From contig UCAG01000002.1 in NCBI GenBank assembly GCA_900470285.1, positions 217,045 through 281,044 on the forward strand: a stretch of DNA of 64,000 bases, given 5' to 3'. The translations under genes and the position numbers were made by a program. This stretch comes from Hyphomicrobiales bacterium. GTDB lineage: Bacteria > Pseudomonadota > Alphaproteobacteria > Rhizobiales > Rhizobiaceae. Each line of letters opens with the position of its first letter. Positions within the stretch are counted from its first letter, which is position 1. The notes below the pieces were generated by a model that saw only the letters and a list, made by a program, of their open reading frames with translations, made no database searches and was not told the DNA's origin. Shown here piece after piece: positions 26,419-35,644 of this stretch.

Positions 26419-26658
26419 ATGATGAATATGTTTTCCAGCAATCGCAGTGGTGAAGCCAAATTGCGCTATCTCGATGGTGATTATCAGGTTCTTGAGCCAG
26501 GCTCCTATGTGATTTGTGCAGTGACGGCCGAAAAAATCGAGCTGGATGATCTGCGTTACTGGAGCGTTGCCCGTCAGGAAGCCTATGTAAACGGCCTCGT
26601 CTCCTATCAGCGCGAACTGGAAGCCAATCCTGAACTGCGCCAGCGCAGCAAAAATTAA
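26419..26658 (+). CDS. DUF2093 domain-containing protein
   Basis: This 79-residue soluble protein matches DUF2093, a small family restricted to alphaproteobacteria: AKLRYLDGDYQVLEPGSYVICAVT and ELDDLRYWSVARQEAYV are the typical blocks. No function is known. The first of two close ATG codons is chosen because AGGAAAG lies just before it. It follows mutL by 30 bases on the same strand, with a small hairpin (ACCTTC/GAAGGT) between, and is probably cotranscribed with it. Confidence 0.85.
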   Translation: MMNMFSSNRSGEAKLRYLDGDYQVLEPGSYVICAVTAEKIELDDLRYWSVARQEAYVNGLVSYQRELEANPELRQRSKN

Positions 26659-26669
26659 TAAGAGTTAGA

Positions 26670-27131
26670 ATGTCGAAGACATATACAATATCCGACCTTA
26701 AAGCCCGACCAGAGTTTCTTGGCGATGCAGCCGACCGCGTGTGGAATGCATGGTGGCGGCAGGATGGTCATGAACTGGACTTTATCAAAGGCCTGTTCGA
26801 AGAAAACCTCACCGCAGAGAGCACACCAGTTGCTCTTATCGCTCATGACGGTGCTGAATTTCTCGGGACTGCATCACTGATTGACAGTGATATGGAAGCC
26901 CGCCCGCAATATACGCCATGGGTTGCAGCTCTCTGGGTTGATGAACAACAGCGCTCGCATGGCATCGGCAGCGCGCTGATTAAAGCGGCGATTGAAAAAG
27001 CCCGTGCACAAGGTTTTCCGGAAATTTATCTCTGCGCGGAAGCCGATAAACATGAGTATTATGCGGCACGCGACTGGGTGCTGATTGAAGAGAATATTGA
27101 TGATCTCAATATTTACCGCATCGCGCTTTAA
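26670..27131 (+). CDS. GNAT family N-acetyltransferase
   Basis: The 153-residue protein has GNAT motifs: TPVALIAHDGAEFLGTASLIDSD, WVAALWVDEQQRSHGIGSALIKAAIEKAR, with the acetyl-CoA-binding RSHGIGSAL loop, and IYLCAEADKHEYYAARDWVLIEE. The acceptor is unknown. It lies 11 bases after the DUF2093 gene, likely in the mutL transcript. Its TAA stop abuts the TAA stop of the convergent lpxK with no intervening base, inside the palindrome GCTTTAATTAAAGC (27125-27138). Confidence 0.83.
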   Translation: MSKTYTISDLKARPEFLGDAADRVWNAWWRQDGHELDFIKGLFEENLTAESTPVALIAHDGAEFLGTASLIDSDMEARPQYTPWVAALWVDEQQRSHGIGSALIKAAIEKARAQGFPEIYLCAEADKHEYYAARDWVLIEENIDDLNIYRIAL

Positions 27132-28193
27132 TTAAAGCTCAAGACTGCGTTCGAGAAAATTTTGCCGTGTTGTTTTTATAATGCGCTGCAAAATTTTCTC
27201 GCGGCCAAAATCAAGCCGCACATCAAAAACTGCGATCTCGCGCAACCAGTTTCCCTCAACCGACGACTGCATTTCTCGCAGGCGCACATAATCTTTCGCC
27301 GTTGTGGCCAAAATCAGATCAGCTTCCCGCGCATCGGACAAAAGCTGACGAATATCTTCCGGCTTATAATTATAATGATCGCCAAATGAGCGGTTGATGA
27401 CCACTTCCCCGCCCAGTTCGGTCACACTGTCATAGAATTTCTGCGGATTGCCTATGCCTGCAAAAGCGAGAAACTTTTTGCCCTCAACCGGTTGCTCCGC
27501 CACCGAAACCAGACGTGCATCAAAAAACGGCTTATTACTGCGTGCCGCCATGCGGATCACATTTTCCGAGGCATCCTCACCTTTCAGATGGTTCGGCGTT
27601 ATGCGCAGCAGTGCCGATGCCTGCTGCATCTGCGCCATCAAAGGCGCACGCAAAGGTCCTGCCGGAATGATTTTTCCGTTGCCGATCCCGCGTGAAGCAT
27701 CCACCACCAGCAGCGCGTAATCATAAAACAGACGCGCACTCTGAAAACCATCATCCATAATGATGAAGTTGCAGCCATGCTTTTCCAGCAATTGCGCGGC
27801 ATGCAAACGATTGGCCGAAACCGCGACCATGGCATGTCTTGCCAGCAGCAGCGGCTCATCGCCAGTCAGTCTGGCTGCATCCTGATCCGGATCCACCAGA
27901 TGCACATCTTTAAAAGTACCGCCATAACCACGCGAGACTATACCGGGCTTAAAGCCTTCGGCTTTTGCAGCCTCAGCAAAGGCGATACATGTCGGCGTTT
28001 TACCCGCTCCGCCAACGGTGAAATTGCCGATACACAAAACAGGCATGGCAATTTCCGGCGGCTCCGCATTCACCATCCGCTTTTTAGCAACCGAGCCATA
28101 AATCGCAGCCACCGGCGACAGTAATGCAGACTGCCAGCCAGCCTTACGCCACCAGAAGCCTGAAATATCTGCCGGTGTCTTATTTGCAGCCAT
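27132..28193 (-). CDS. lpxK: Tetraacyldisaccharide 4'-kinase LpxK
   Basis: The 353-residue inner-membrane enzyme phosphorylates the 4' position of tetraacyldisaccharide 1-phosphate to give lipid IVA. It has the N-terminal amphipathic/hydrophobic start (FWWRKAGWQSALLSPVAAIYG), the Walker A motif GNFTVGGAGKTPT, IVSRGYGG, RHAMVAVSANR and IIMDDGFQS, with the catalytic aspartates of the family. The ATG at 28193 overlaps the waaA stop by one base (TGATG), so the two lipid A/Kdo steps are translationally linked. Confidence 0.95.
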   Translation of the reverse strand: MAANKTPADISGFWWRKAGWQSALLSPVAAIYGSVAKKRMVNAEPPEIAMPVLCIGNFTVGGAGKTPTCIAFAEAAKAEGFKPGIVSRGYGGTFKDVHLVDPDQDAARLTGDEPLLLARHAMVAVSANRLHAAQLLEKHGCNFIIMDDGFQSARLFYDYALLVVDASRGIGNGKIIPAGPLRAPLMAQMQQASALLRITPNHLKGEDASENVIRMAARSNKPFFDARLVSVAEQPVEGKKFLAFAGIGNPQKFYDSVTELGGEVVINRSFGDHYNYKPEDIRQLLSDAREADLILATTAKDYVRLREMQSSVEGNWLREIAVFDVRLDFGREKILQRIIKTTRQNFLERSLEL

Positions 28194-29542
28194 CACGGCT
28201 GCTCCGCTGAATCTGTCTCAGTCAGAGGTTCAACAACTGTCGTATCCAGACGGGATTTGACAGCCAGTGGCCGGATAAAAGGTTCAAGCGCCGTAAGAGT
28301 GCGTTCCAGCGCACCGCGCATATCACCGACCGTGCGTTTTCCGGCCTCGGTCATGGCTTTCAGCTTTTCCGGATTATTGAACAAAAAATTCACCGCGCCA
28401 GCCAGCATATTATGATCGCTGACAAGTTTTGCGCCGCCATTTTTAATCAGGCGCTGATAGGATTCACGGAAATTCTGTACATTACGACCGGACAAAACTG
28501 CTGTGCCGAGCATTGCCGGTTCCAGCGGATTTTGTCCGCCCTCACCGGTCAGGGATTTGCCAACAAAGGCAATCTGTGACAGGCGCAGATACAAGCCCAT
28601 TTCGCCGATTGTATCACCAAGATAGACAGCCGTTTGCGGAGTGACCTCCTCATTACGACTGCGCTGTGCAACAGTAAGCCCCTTGGCTTCGATCATCGTA
28701 CGGATTGCCTCGGCGCGATCCGGATGACGTGGCACAATCATAGTCAGCAAATCCGGATGGCGGGTACTGAGCATTGTATGCACTGTCGCAGCAATATCTT
28801 CCTCACCCTCATGGGTGGAAATCACAGCCCAGACTTTGCGCTTGCCAATTTGCTGTTTCAGGCGTTCCAGCTCCTTCGGATCAACCGGCGGGGCATCCGT
28901 ATCCACTTTGAGATTACCGGAAATCGTGACCGGACGCGCACCAAGCTGGCGAAAGCGTTCACCATCCGCATCAGACTGCGCCACCACATGGGCAAAATTT
29001 TCAAACAAAGCCTCAGCAACGGAACTGCGCTTTTTCCATTTTGCATAGGAACGGTCAGACATGCGTCCGTTGATCAGGATTTGCGGAATATGGCGTTTGC
29101 CAAGTTCCAGAATGGTCATCGGCCAGATTTCGGATTCACATTTAATCGCCACATCCGGTTGCCAGTGATCCAGGAAACGGCGCACGGCAGGTAGTAAATC
29201 CAGCGGTACATATTGGTGAATAACCCGGTCACCAAGACGTTCCCCCACCAGCGCAGCAGAAGTGCGCGTGCCGGTCGTCAGCAGAATGCGGATATCCTGC
29301 GCCAGAAAGTGCTCGATCAGTGGCAGAATAGCGGTAAACTCGCCCACACTCGCGGCATGCATCCAGACCAGCGGCCCGTCAGGACGGGCGATCTGGCTGC
29401 GGCCGTAACGCTCGGCACGGCGGGTACGGTCTTCTTTGCCTTTCGAAACACGATAGCTGATATAGGGCCCGATCAGCGGATAGGCCGCACAACCGGCAGC
29501 CTTGTAGATTTTAAGAACAGTACGGGCCCATTTTTCACTCAT
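28193..29542 (-). CDS. waaA: 3-deoxy-D-manno-octulosonic acid transferase WaaA
   Basis: The 449-residue inner-membrane glycosyltransferase adds Kdo to lipid IVA. An N-terminal membrane anchor (TVLKIYKAAGCAAYPLIGPY) is followed by VWMHAASVGEFTAILPLIEH, containing the glutamate that acts as catalytic base, YVPLDLLPAVRRFLDHWQPD, CESEIWP and the C-terminal VGKSLTGEGGQNPLEPAMLG donor site. The ATG at 29542 is preceded by GGAGACAAG, better than an upstream ATG. Downstream lpxK overlaps by one base. The upstream gap of 327 bases carries a RIME-like repeat. Confidence 0.95.
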   Translation of the reverse strand: MSEKWARTVLKIYKAAGCAAYPLIGPYISYRVSKGKEDRTRRAERYGRSQIARPDGPLVWMHAASVGEFTAILPLIEHFLAQDIRILLTTGTRTSAALVGERLGDRVIHQYVPLDLLPAVRRFLDHWQPDVAIKCESEIWPMTILELGKRHIPQILINGRMSDRSYAKWKKRSSVAEALFENFAHVVAQSDADGERFRQLGARPVTISGNLKVDTDAPPVDPKELERLKQQIGKRKVWAVISTHEGEEDIAATVHTMLSTRHPDLLTMIVPRHPDRAEAIRTMIEAKGLTVAQRSRNEEVTPQTAVYLGDTIGEMGLYLRLSQIAFVGKSLTGEGGQNPLEPAMLGTAVLSGRNVQNFRESYQRLIKNGGAKLVSDHNMLAGAVNFLFNNPEKLKAMTEAGKRTVGDMRGALERTLTALEPFIRPLAVKSRLDTTVVEPLTETDSAEQP

Positions 29543-29869
29543 TCTTGTCTCCATACCGGTCAGTTCAAATCAAATAAGAGCTTGTTTTGCCCCGCAAAAC
29601 TTAAAATGCCGGAAAACACGGAATACGGAAATGGCTGCCACAGAATGCAACCCGTTGAAATCTTGCACGAAGATGCACAGTACACCAAGCCAAGAGCATT
29701 TCCAGTTTATCTTGTATCATAGGAAACGTTCTATCTTTTTGTTTTTGCGCGTATCTTATCCGAAAACCGCTTTGCACTTTTCGGAATACGCTCTAATTTC
29801 AGCTTATGCACCAATAACTGAGACTCCAGCCATTATACAAAAAACGCCGGAGACTATCATAATTTATTA
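29543..29869. other. Intergenic region between the DUF374 gene and waaA
   Basis: Both flanking genes read on the minus strand. The region holds RIME-like copy D (29693-29796) and otherwise A+T-rich sequence. A promoter for waaA-lpxK probably lies here but is not clear by eye. Confidence 0.5.
29693..29796. repeat. RIME/Bru-RS-like element, copy D
   Basis: It is bounded by AGAGCATTTCC and GGAATACGCTCTA and contains TTTTTGTTTTTGCGCGTATC followed by CCGAAAACCGCTTTGCACTT, which is the classical right half of RIME-type elements. Length is about 104 bases, like copy A. Confidence 0.65.
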
Positions 29870-30646
29870 TCAGCGTGCGGGAGGTGGCAGCATTCCCAAT
29901 TGTTGATAGGCTGCAAAGGTGGCAGCATCGAGTTTGCGGGTCAACTCCAGTCGTTTTTCCTCAAGTAAATTTTCATCCGCATCTGCAGGCACCCAAACCG
30001 GATCGGTTGTGGTTGCAGCAGAACGCCCGAAAGGCAGCGGAATTGAGGTTTTGTCCCAGCTTTTTTCCAGAATTTTGCTTCGTGAAAAAGCATAGGCAAC
30101 CGGCAGGATCGGGCGTCCCGATAATTTGGCCAACAAGATGATCCCCTGTCCCGCCTCACGCAGCGGACTATGTGCCACATCAGCAATCATGCCGGTACTG
30201 GTGCCCTGATCCAGCGCCCGTTTCAGGGTGAGCAAAGCACGCGCACCGCCCTTACCACTATTATCGCTGTCGGCGCGTCCACCGGAACCGCGAACCGTTT
30301 GCAAACCGAGCTTTTCCGCCACACGGGCATTGAGCTCCGCATCGGCACTGCGTGAAAACATAGCCACAACCGGCACGGATTTATCACGCACAAACGGTCC
30401 CATCAAATGCTGGCCATGCCAGAAAGTGACGATATAGGGCGTTTGCTTTTTTTGGGATGCAATCGTTTCGTAAAATCCCGGCAGGCGTTTATTGGTTGCA
30501 TAAACCAGCCGGAGATAGCCCGAAATCAAATTGACCAGCACCGTCTTCAGAACTTCTGAACGCGCCAAGGGCCCGCGAATACGCTGCCAGGCGCGTTTCA
30601 AAAACTTGGTCAGAAATCCGGTGCGGTGCGGTTTGTCACCTGCCAC
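29870..30646 (-). CDS. DUF374 lysophospholipid acyltransferase family protein
   Basis: The 258-residue protein carries the DUF374 signature YIVTFWHGQHLMGPFV, a form of the HX4-type acyltransferase motif, then VVAMFSRSADAEL, TVRGSGGRADSDNSGKGGARALL and ADVAHSPLREAGQGIILLAKLSGRPILPVAYA. Family members are thought to acylate lipids in the inner membrane, and this gene sits between DUF4170 and the Kdo/lipid A genes, so a role in lipid A or phospholipid acylation is plausible but unproven. The start is a GTG with no clear ribosome site, so a few residues may be wrong. Confidence 0.82.
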   Translation of the reverse strand: MAGDKPHRTGFLTKFLKRAWQRIRGPLARSEVLKTVLVNLISGYLRLVYATNKRLPGFYETIASQKKQTPYIVTFWHGQHLMGPFVRDKSVPVVAMFSRSADAELNARVAEKLGLQTVRGSGGRADSDNSGKGGARALLTLKRALDQGTSTGMIADVAHSPLREAGQGIILLAKLSGRPILPVAYAFSRSKILEKSWDKTSIPLPFGRSAATTTDPVWVPADADENLLEEKRLELTRKLDAATFAAYQQLGMLPPPAR

Positions 30647-30660
30647 AGTCAGAACGCACG

Positions 30661-30930
30661 TCAGGCTTTGTCAGCAGAGCGCACAGCTTCAGCAACTGCA
30701 CTTGCAGGATCGAGCAGACGATGCATATGCACGATGAAATAACGCATATGGGCGTTATCAACGGTCTGTTGGGCCTTGGACTTCCAAGCCATTTTAGCGG
30801 CTTCATAATTCGGATAGATGCCGACGATATCCAGCTTGTCCAGATCGCGGAATTCCATGGAATTCAGCGTCTTCAATTCACCGCCGAATACCAGATGCAG
30901 CAGTTGTTTGTTTTCACCAGATGCGGTCAT
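30661..30930 (-). CDS. DUF4170 domain-containing protein
   Basis: The 89-residue protein matches DUF4170, a small alphaproteobacterial family: LLHLVFGGELKTLNSMEFRDL, DIVGIYPNYEAAKMAWKSKAQ and HMRYFIVHMHRLLDP. No function is known, but the gene regularly precedes the DUF374 acyltransferase and waaA in Rhizobiales, which hints at envelope lipid work. It ends 14 bases before the DUF374 gene. Confidence 0.82.
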   Translation of the reverse strand: MTASGENKQLLHLVFGGELKTLNSMEFRDLDKLDIVGIYPNYEAAKMAWKSKAQQTVDNAHMRYFIVHMHRLLDPASAVAEAVRSADKA

Positions 30931-31005
30931 GTTTCTAATCCTGTCACTGAGATTATGTTTTGCCGGAGGCAGAGCATTTATAACCTGCCTTTGTTGCCGC
31001 CCTCT

Positions 31006-31077
31006 TTAGAGCGGTTTACGTTCAAGTTCAACCGGAGTGCTTATTGCACACTCTTTAATTTATCGTATTTTCTAAAG
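31006..31077. repeat. RIME-like remnant, copy E
   Basis: TTAGAGCGGTTTACGTTCAA at the left and TTTCTAAAGCA at the right resemble the ends of other copies; the middle is shorter and decayed. It lies in the 165-base gap between the CysQ-like gene and DUF4170. Confidence 0.35.
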
Positions 31078-31095
31078 CACCCGCGACAAGCCGGC

Positions 31096-31950
31096 TCAGG
31101 AATAATTCTGATCCGACAATAACTGCCGTACAACGCTCAGCATTTCTTCTTCAAAACCCGCAACCGCAGCCACCAGCACATCATGGCTGAACGGTTTTTG
31201 ACCCGCAACTGCACCACCTGCCGCGCCATAGCTAAGCGCCTGCCCCTCAAGGGTCAAAAGCCTGCCTCCGGCCTCGGAAAGCAGCAGATCCGCCGCAGCC
31301 AGATCCCAGTCATGAGCACCGCCGCGCACGAAAGTTCCGGCCAGTTCACCGCGTCCGACCATGGCAATACGATAAGCCAGCGACGGCACATAGGGAGAGA
31401 ATGCTGCCTTACTGCGAAAACCTTCCGGCAGATCATTAAAATGTGAGCGCGACATCGCCACAGGATAGCTGCGGCCATCCGCAGGCAGCAGCGCTGCAAC
31501 CGGCTTGCCATTCTGGAAAGCACCCTGACCGCTGACGGCGCTCAGCACCTCTTTACGCACAGGAACATCCAGTACACCGCAACGCGGCTTGCCCTGATCG
31601 ATCACTGCAATGCTCACGCACCAGCGGTCATCACCGGCAAGAAATGCGCGGGTGCCGTCAATCGGATCGACCACAAATGCCCGTTCTCTGCCAGTGCGCT
31701 GCTGATCTGTTGCCGTTTCCTCTGAAATCCAGCCATAATCCGGCCGAGCCTGCAACAAAAATTCCTGAAGGAAACGATCAACGGCTAAATCCGCCTCACT
31801 CACCGGAGACTGACCGCCTTTCAGCCAGACTTCCGGATTATTACCGTAATAGCGCAAGGCAATTTTACCCGCTTCCGCTGCCGCTTCACGGATGAGTTGC
31901 AGGTCATCGCTGTCTGCTATTTGATTGGTTGCTTCTTTAGTTTCCGGCAA
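31096..31950 (-). CDS. cysQ: 3'(2'),5'-bisphosphate nucleotidase CysQ-like (inositol monophosphatase family)
   Basis: The 284-residue protein has the lithium-sensitive phosphatase motifs: GQSPVSEADLAVDRFLQ, WISEETATD, the metal-binding VVDPIDGTRAFLAGDDRWCVSIA and GGAHDWDLAAADLLLSEAGG. These fit CysQ, which removes phosphate from PAP in sulfate assimilation, though an inositol or other sugar phosphatase is possible. The start is TTG at 31950: an in-frame TGA lies two codons upstream, and AAGGA precedes the TTG by a suitable distance. The gene overlaps the pmbA end by 14 bases. Confidence 0.85.
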   Translation of the reverse strand: MPETKEATNQIADSDDLQLIREAAAEAGKIALRYYGNNPEVWLKGGQSPVSEADLAVDRFLQEFLLQARPDYGWISEETATDQQRTGRERAFVVDPIDGTRAFLAGDDRWCVSIAVIDQGKPRCGVLDVPVRKEVLSAVSGQGAFQNGKPVAALLPADGRSYPVAMSRSHFNDLPEGFRSKAAFSPYVPSLAYRIAMVGRGELAGTFVRGGAHDWDLAAADLLLSEAGGRLLTLEGQALSYGAAGGAVAGQKPFSHDVLVAAVAGFEEEMLSVVRQLLSDQNYS

Positions 31951-33289
31951 GCGTCATTCCTTCAATGACCAGCGTTGGTGCTGCGGTCCCGTAAGACCGG
32001 TCGAGATCGCTGGCAGCGGTCATATTCATAAACATATCTTTGAGATTGGAGGCGATAGTCACTTCACTCACCGGAAAGGTCAGCTCCCCGTTTTCAATCC
32101 AGAAACCGGAAGCACCACGGCTATATTGTCCGGTAATCATATCCACGCCCTGACCGAAAACCTCGGTGACATAGAAACCGGTGCCGAGCTCTTTCATCAG
32201 TTCTTCCGGTGTGCGTGCACCGGCTTCAATCGCCAGATTGGTAGAGGACGGCACAACAGTTGAACCGGAACGCACGCCACGGCCGTTAGTTTCCAGCCCC
32301 AGCTCCCGGGCGGTCGAGCCGGAGAGGAACCAGTGCTTCAGCACACCGTCCTCAATCATGGTCAGTTTTTCACCGGCAATCCCTTCACCGTCAAACGGAC
32401 GGGAAGATGAACCGCGCAGGCGCATCGGATCATCAGTGATGCTGATCCCCTTGCGCAGAACCTGCTGCCCCATTTTATCTTTCAGAAAACTGCTTTTACG
32501 GGCGACCGATGCACCATTGATCGCACCGGCAATATGACCGGCCATGCCGCGCGCCACACGCGGGTCAAACATCACATTAACCGCGCCGGTTTTCACCTTG
32601 CGCGCGTTGAGGCGGCGCACAGCCCGTTCACCGGCGGTGCGGCCAAGATCTTCCAGCTCCGGCAAATCGGCAAAATGCAAACGCACGCGCATATCATAAT
32701 CACGCTCCATTGCGGTGCCTTCACCGGCAATCGCGCTGACAGAGCGGCCAAAACGGCTCAGTGTATAAAATCCTTCAAAACCGCCGGAGGTCACCAGCAC
32801 CATACCGCCCAAACCGGCAGAAGCTGTTGCACCGCCGGAATTGGTGACACCGGCAACTCCCCGCGCAGCTTCTTCCATTGCCAGCGCATCTTCAGTCATG
32901 CGTTTGCTGTCAATCTGCGTCGGATCGAACAGATCAAGATCGGCAATTTGTTTAGCCAGTTTCGACGGATCAGCCAGCCCCTCATAGGCATCTTCCGGCG
33001 AGACTTTTGCCATCGCAACGGCACGTTCTGCCAGCGCGACAGGATCAGCCCCTTTATTGGCACTGGCCGAAATACTTGCAATGCGCTTATCAACAAAAAC
33101 CCGCAGCGAAAAATCATCACTTTCCGAGGCTTCAGTCGCTTCCACTTTGCCCAGACGTACACTGACATTGCTGGAACGGCTGCGTACAACCACCGCATCG
33201 GCATGATCCGCACCGGCTTTTTTAGCCGCGGCGACGAGAAACCGTGCCTGATCGGCGAGTTTTTGAGCAGAGCTTTGTGCGTCCATCAT
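31937..33289 (-). CDS. pmbA: TldD/PmbA family protein, TldE (PmbA)
   Basis: The 450-residue protein matches the TldE/PmbA half of the TldD-TldE protease, which in E. coli degrades unfolded peptides and matures microcin B17; TldD carries the zinc-site HExxxH and TldE does not. The sequence has the PmbA blocks FSLRVFVDKRIASISASAN, NVMFDPRVARGMAGHIAGAI, GSSSRPFDGEGIAGEKLTMIEDG and TGQYSRGASGFWIENGELTFPVSEVTIASNLKDM, and lacks HExxxH. Two tandem ATG codons follow AGGAAGA. No tldD gene is in the window. It heads the minus-strand set leading to cysQ, DUF4170 and DUF374. Confidence 0.92.
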   Translation of the reverse strand: MMDAQSSAQKLADQARFLVAAAKKAGADHADAVVVRSRSSNVSVRLGKVEATEASESDDFSLRVFVDKRIASISASANKGADPVALAERAVAMAKVSPEDAYEGLADPSKLAKQIADLDLFDPTQIDSKRMTEDALAMEEAARGVAGVTNSGGATASAGLGGMVLVTSGGFEGFYTLSRFGRSVSAIAGEGTAMERDYDMRVRLHFADLPELEDLGRTAGERAVRRLNARKVKTGAVNVMFDPRVARGMAGHIAGAINGASVARKSSFLKDKMGQQVLRKGISITDDPMRLRGSSSRPFDGEGIAGEKLTMIEDGVLKHWFLSGSTARELGLETNGRGVRSGSTVVPSSTNLAIEAGARTPEELMKELGTGFYVTEVFGQGVDMITGQYSRGASGFWIENGELTFPVSEVTIASNLKDMFMNMTAASDLDRSYGTAAPTLVIEGMTLAGN

Positions 33290-33709
33290 TCTTCCTGTCA
33301 TTAATCTGGCCCGGTGGTTTCGTGATAATTCACCGCTCGCATTTTGTAATCTGCGTGCAGTCAATTATCAGATTTTGTCGCCTGTATAGGTTCTATATAC
33401 GGATAAGCCATGTATTTTTTAAGTCTCATTTTATGTTTGTGTGTGACAACTCAGTCCTGAAGAAACATCTACGGGAAAACAGACACTTTCTTCAAAATAA
33501 TAGCCTTAGTGTTTTAACCATATTTATGACTTCATATTTGAAAACGATGAACCCATAAACGTGATTTTTTTCTTTAAAAAACCGTTATCTGCACGCGTTA
33601 TTTCATATTATGTTCGGCATGATTTGCCTGCAGCATTGTATTTGATAATTTTCTGCCGGTAGTTTATTCCGCACCCGCCCCGACAAACGTAATATGTGAT
33701 GTTTTAATT
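33290..33709. other. Divergent intergenic region between pmbA and the CPA2 antiporter gene
   Basis: These 420 bases are A+T-rich. A plus-strand frame of about 100 codons (33244-33558) reads through part of it but has no ribosome site and begins inside pmbA, so I treat it as spurious. Promoters for both flanking genes should lie here. Confidence 0.5.
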
Positions 33710-35569
33710 ATGGAAAACAATATTTCCATCGGCAGTCTTTATCTGCAGACCCTGATGATCCTCGGCGGAGCAATCATTGCCGCACCGTTGTTCAAGCGTA
33801 TGGGGCTGGGAACCGTTCTGGGTTATCTGGCCGCCGGTGTGATTATCGGCCCGATTGCCCGTTTTATTACCGATGGTGAAGAACTGCTGCATTTCTCCGA
33901 ACTGGGCGTGGTGTTTCTGCTGTTCATCATCGGTCTTGATCTCAAGCCCTCCCGCCTCTGGTCTCTGCGTCATGCGATCTTCGGCCTTGGTCTGGCACAG
34001 GTAGCACTGTGTGCTGTCACTCTTGCCTTTCTGGGCGTTTATGTTGCCGGTCTTCCCGTACCGGCGGCGATTATCGTCGGCTGCGGTTTTGCACTTTCCT
34101 CAACCGCCTTTGCTATGCAAATTCTGGAAGACAAAGGCGAAACCAGCCAGAAATACGGGCAAAAAGCCTTTGCAATTTTGCTGTTTCAGGATCTGGCGAT
34201 CGTCCCTATTCTGGCGCTTATTCCTGCATTGTCACCGGGCGAAAGCTCGCAAAGTGCTGCGAATTTCCATGTGGCAGCCGCACTTGGTGCCATTATTATT
34301 TTGATTATTGCCGGACGCTATTTGCTAAATCCGATGTTCCGTATCATCGGTAATACCGGTGCACGAGAAGTGATGATCGCCGCCGCTTTGTTCGTCGTTC
34401 TCGGTTCGGCAGCGCTGATGGAAGCTGCAGGCCTGTCCATGGCGATGGGCGCATTTATCGCCGGTGTGCTGCTGGCAGATTCCTCCTACCGTCATGAACT
34501 GGCAGCCGACGTAGAACCGTTCCGCGGTATTTTCCTCGGCCTGTTCTTCGTCGCGGTTGGTCTGTCGCTTAATCTGGTGGTTATTCTCGATAACTGGCTG
34601 ATGATCCTGCTGTCAGTTCCTGTGATTATTGTTACAAAAATCGCGATCATTTATCTGCTGTGCCGTATTTTCCGCACCAGCCATAATGATGCTGTCAAAG
34701 TCGCCTTTCTGCTGCCGCAGGGCGGTGAATTTGCCTTCGTACTGTTCTCCACGGCCAGTGCCGCAGCGGTCATCACCGATGCGCTGGCCTCTGAACTGAT
34801 TGCTGCTATCACCATTTCCATGGCACTGACTCCACTCTCTGTGACGCTCGGCAACCGCCTGCTGACGAATACGAAGCAGGAAGACGGCATGGAAGAAAAT
34901 TTCGAAGGTGCCGGTTCCGATGTGCTGATGATCGGCTTTTCCCGTTACGGACAGATTGCCTCGCAGATTTTGCTGGCCGGCGGTTCGGACGTGACGGTGA
35001 TCGACAATTCCGCCAATAAAATCCGCGCAGCAGGTCGCTTCGGTTTCCGTATTTATTTCGGCGACGGGCAGCGTAAAGACGTGCTGGAAATGGCAGGTAT
35101 CCGCAATGCCAAACTGGTTGCCATCTGTACCGAAAAGAAAGAAATCACTGACCGGATTGTTGATCTCATTCAGGCAGAATTTCCGGATGTGAAACTCTAT
35201 GTCCGCTCCTTTGACCGTGAGCATACGCTGCAATTACGGGCAAAAGGCGTGGATTACGAGCTGCGTGAAACTTTTGAATCCGGTCTGTTGTTTGGTCGCA
35301 AAACACTGGAAGCGCTCGGCATGCCGGAAGACGAGGCTCAGACCATTGCTGATGATGTGCGTCAGCGCGATGAAGACCGCCTGCATGTACAGGCTTCGGA
35401 AGGTATTCTCGCCGGTCGTCACCTGTTGTTCAACAAGCCTGTTACGCCGGAACCTCTGGTCAAACCGACCCGTTCGGCAGTCCCGCTCGACAAAGCAACG
35501 GAAGAGACAATTGCACCTGCCAAACCCTATCCCGAAGCAGGTATCGTCCTCACTCCGGCAAGCGAATAA
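33710..35569 (+). CDS. CPA2 family monovalent cation:proton antiporter with TrkA-N domain
   Basis: The 619-residue inner-membrane protein has an antiporter domain of about 385 residues: LGTVLGYLAAGVIIGP, LGVVFLLFIIGLDLKPSRLW, CGFALSSTAFAMQILEDKGE, FQDLAIVPILALI and SMAMGAFIAGVLLADSSYRHELAADVEPFRGIFLGLFF, all typical of KefB/KefC-type transporters. Next comes a Rossmann TrkA-N domain (DVLMIGFSRYGQIASQILLAGGSDVTVIDN) that binds nucleotide or glutathione-type ligands, then a short polar tail. It probably exchanges K+ or Na+ for protons. It is monocistronic and ends in a strong terminator. Confidence 0.9.
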   Translation: MENNISIGSLYLQTLMILGGAIIAAPLFKRMGLGTVLGYLAAGVIIGPIARFITDGEELLHFSELGVVFLLFIIGLDLKPSRLWSLRHAIFGLGLAQVALCAVTLAFLGVYVAGLPVPAAIIVGCGFALSSTAFAMQILEDKGETSQKYGQKAFAILLFQDLAIVPILALIPALSPGESSQSAANFHVAAALGAIIILIIAGRYLLNPMFRIIGNTGAREVMIAAALFVVLGSAALMEAAGLSMAMGAFIAGVLLADSSYRHELAADVEPFRGIFLGLFFVAVGLSLNLVVILDNWLMILLSVPVIIVTKIAIIYLLCRIFRTSHNDAVKVAFLLPQGGEFAFVLFSTASAAAVITDALASELIAAITISMALTPLSVTLGNRLLTNTKQEDGMEENFEGAGSDVLMIGFSRYGQIASQILLAGGSDVTVIDNSANKIRAAGRFGFRIYFGDGQRKDVLEMAGIRNAKLVAICTEKKEITDRIVDLIQAEFPDVKLYVRSFDREHTLQLRAKGVDYELRETFESGLLFGRKTLEALGMPEDEAQTIADDVRQRDEDRLHVQASEGILAGRHLLFNKPVTPEPLVKPTRSAVPLDKATEETIAPAKPYPEAGIVLTPASE

Positions 35570-35590
35570 ATACAGCGCTGGTCAAATACA

Positions 35591-35626
35591 AAAACGGCGC
35601 GGTGGTTATCCACCGCGCCGTTTTCT
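35591..35626. terminator. Bidirectional terminator between the CPA2 antiporter and M16 peptidase genes
   Basis: AAAACGGCGCGGTGG and CCACCGCGCCGTTTT form a perfect 15-bp stem with a 4-base loop (TTAT). A-rich and T-rich flanks on either side suit termination in both directions for these convergent genes. Confidence 0.92.
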
Positions 35627-35644
35627 ATGTGATTATAAAACCAA

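Noticed and set aside
33244..33558. Plus-strand frame of 104 codons between pmbA and the CPA2 antiporter
   Set aside because: It begins within pmbA on the other strand, has no ribosome site and shows no family resemblance.
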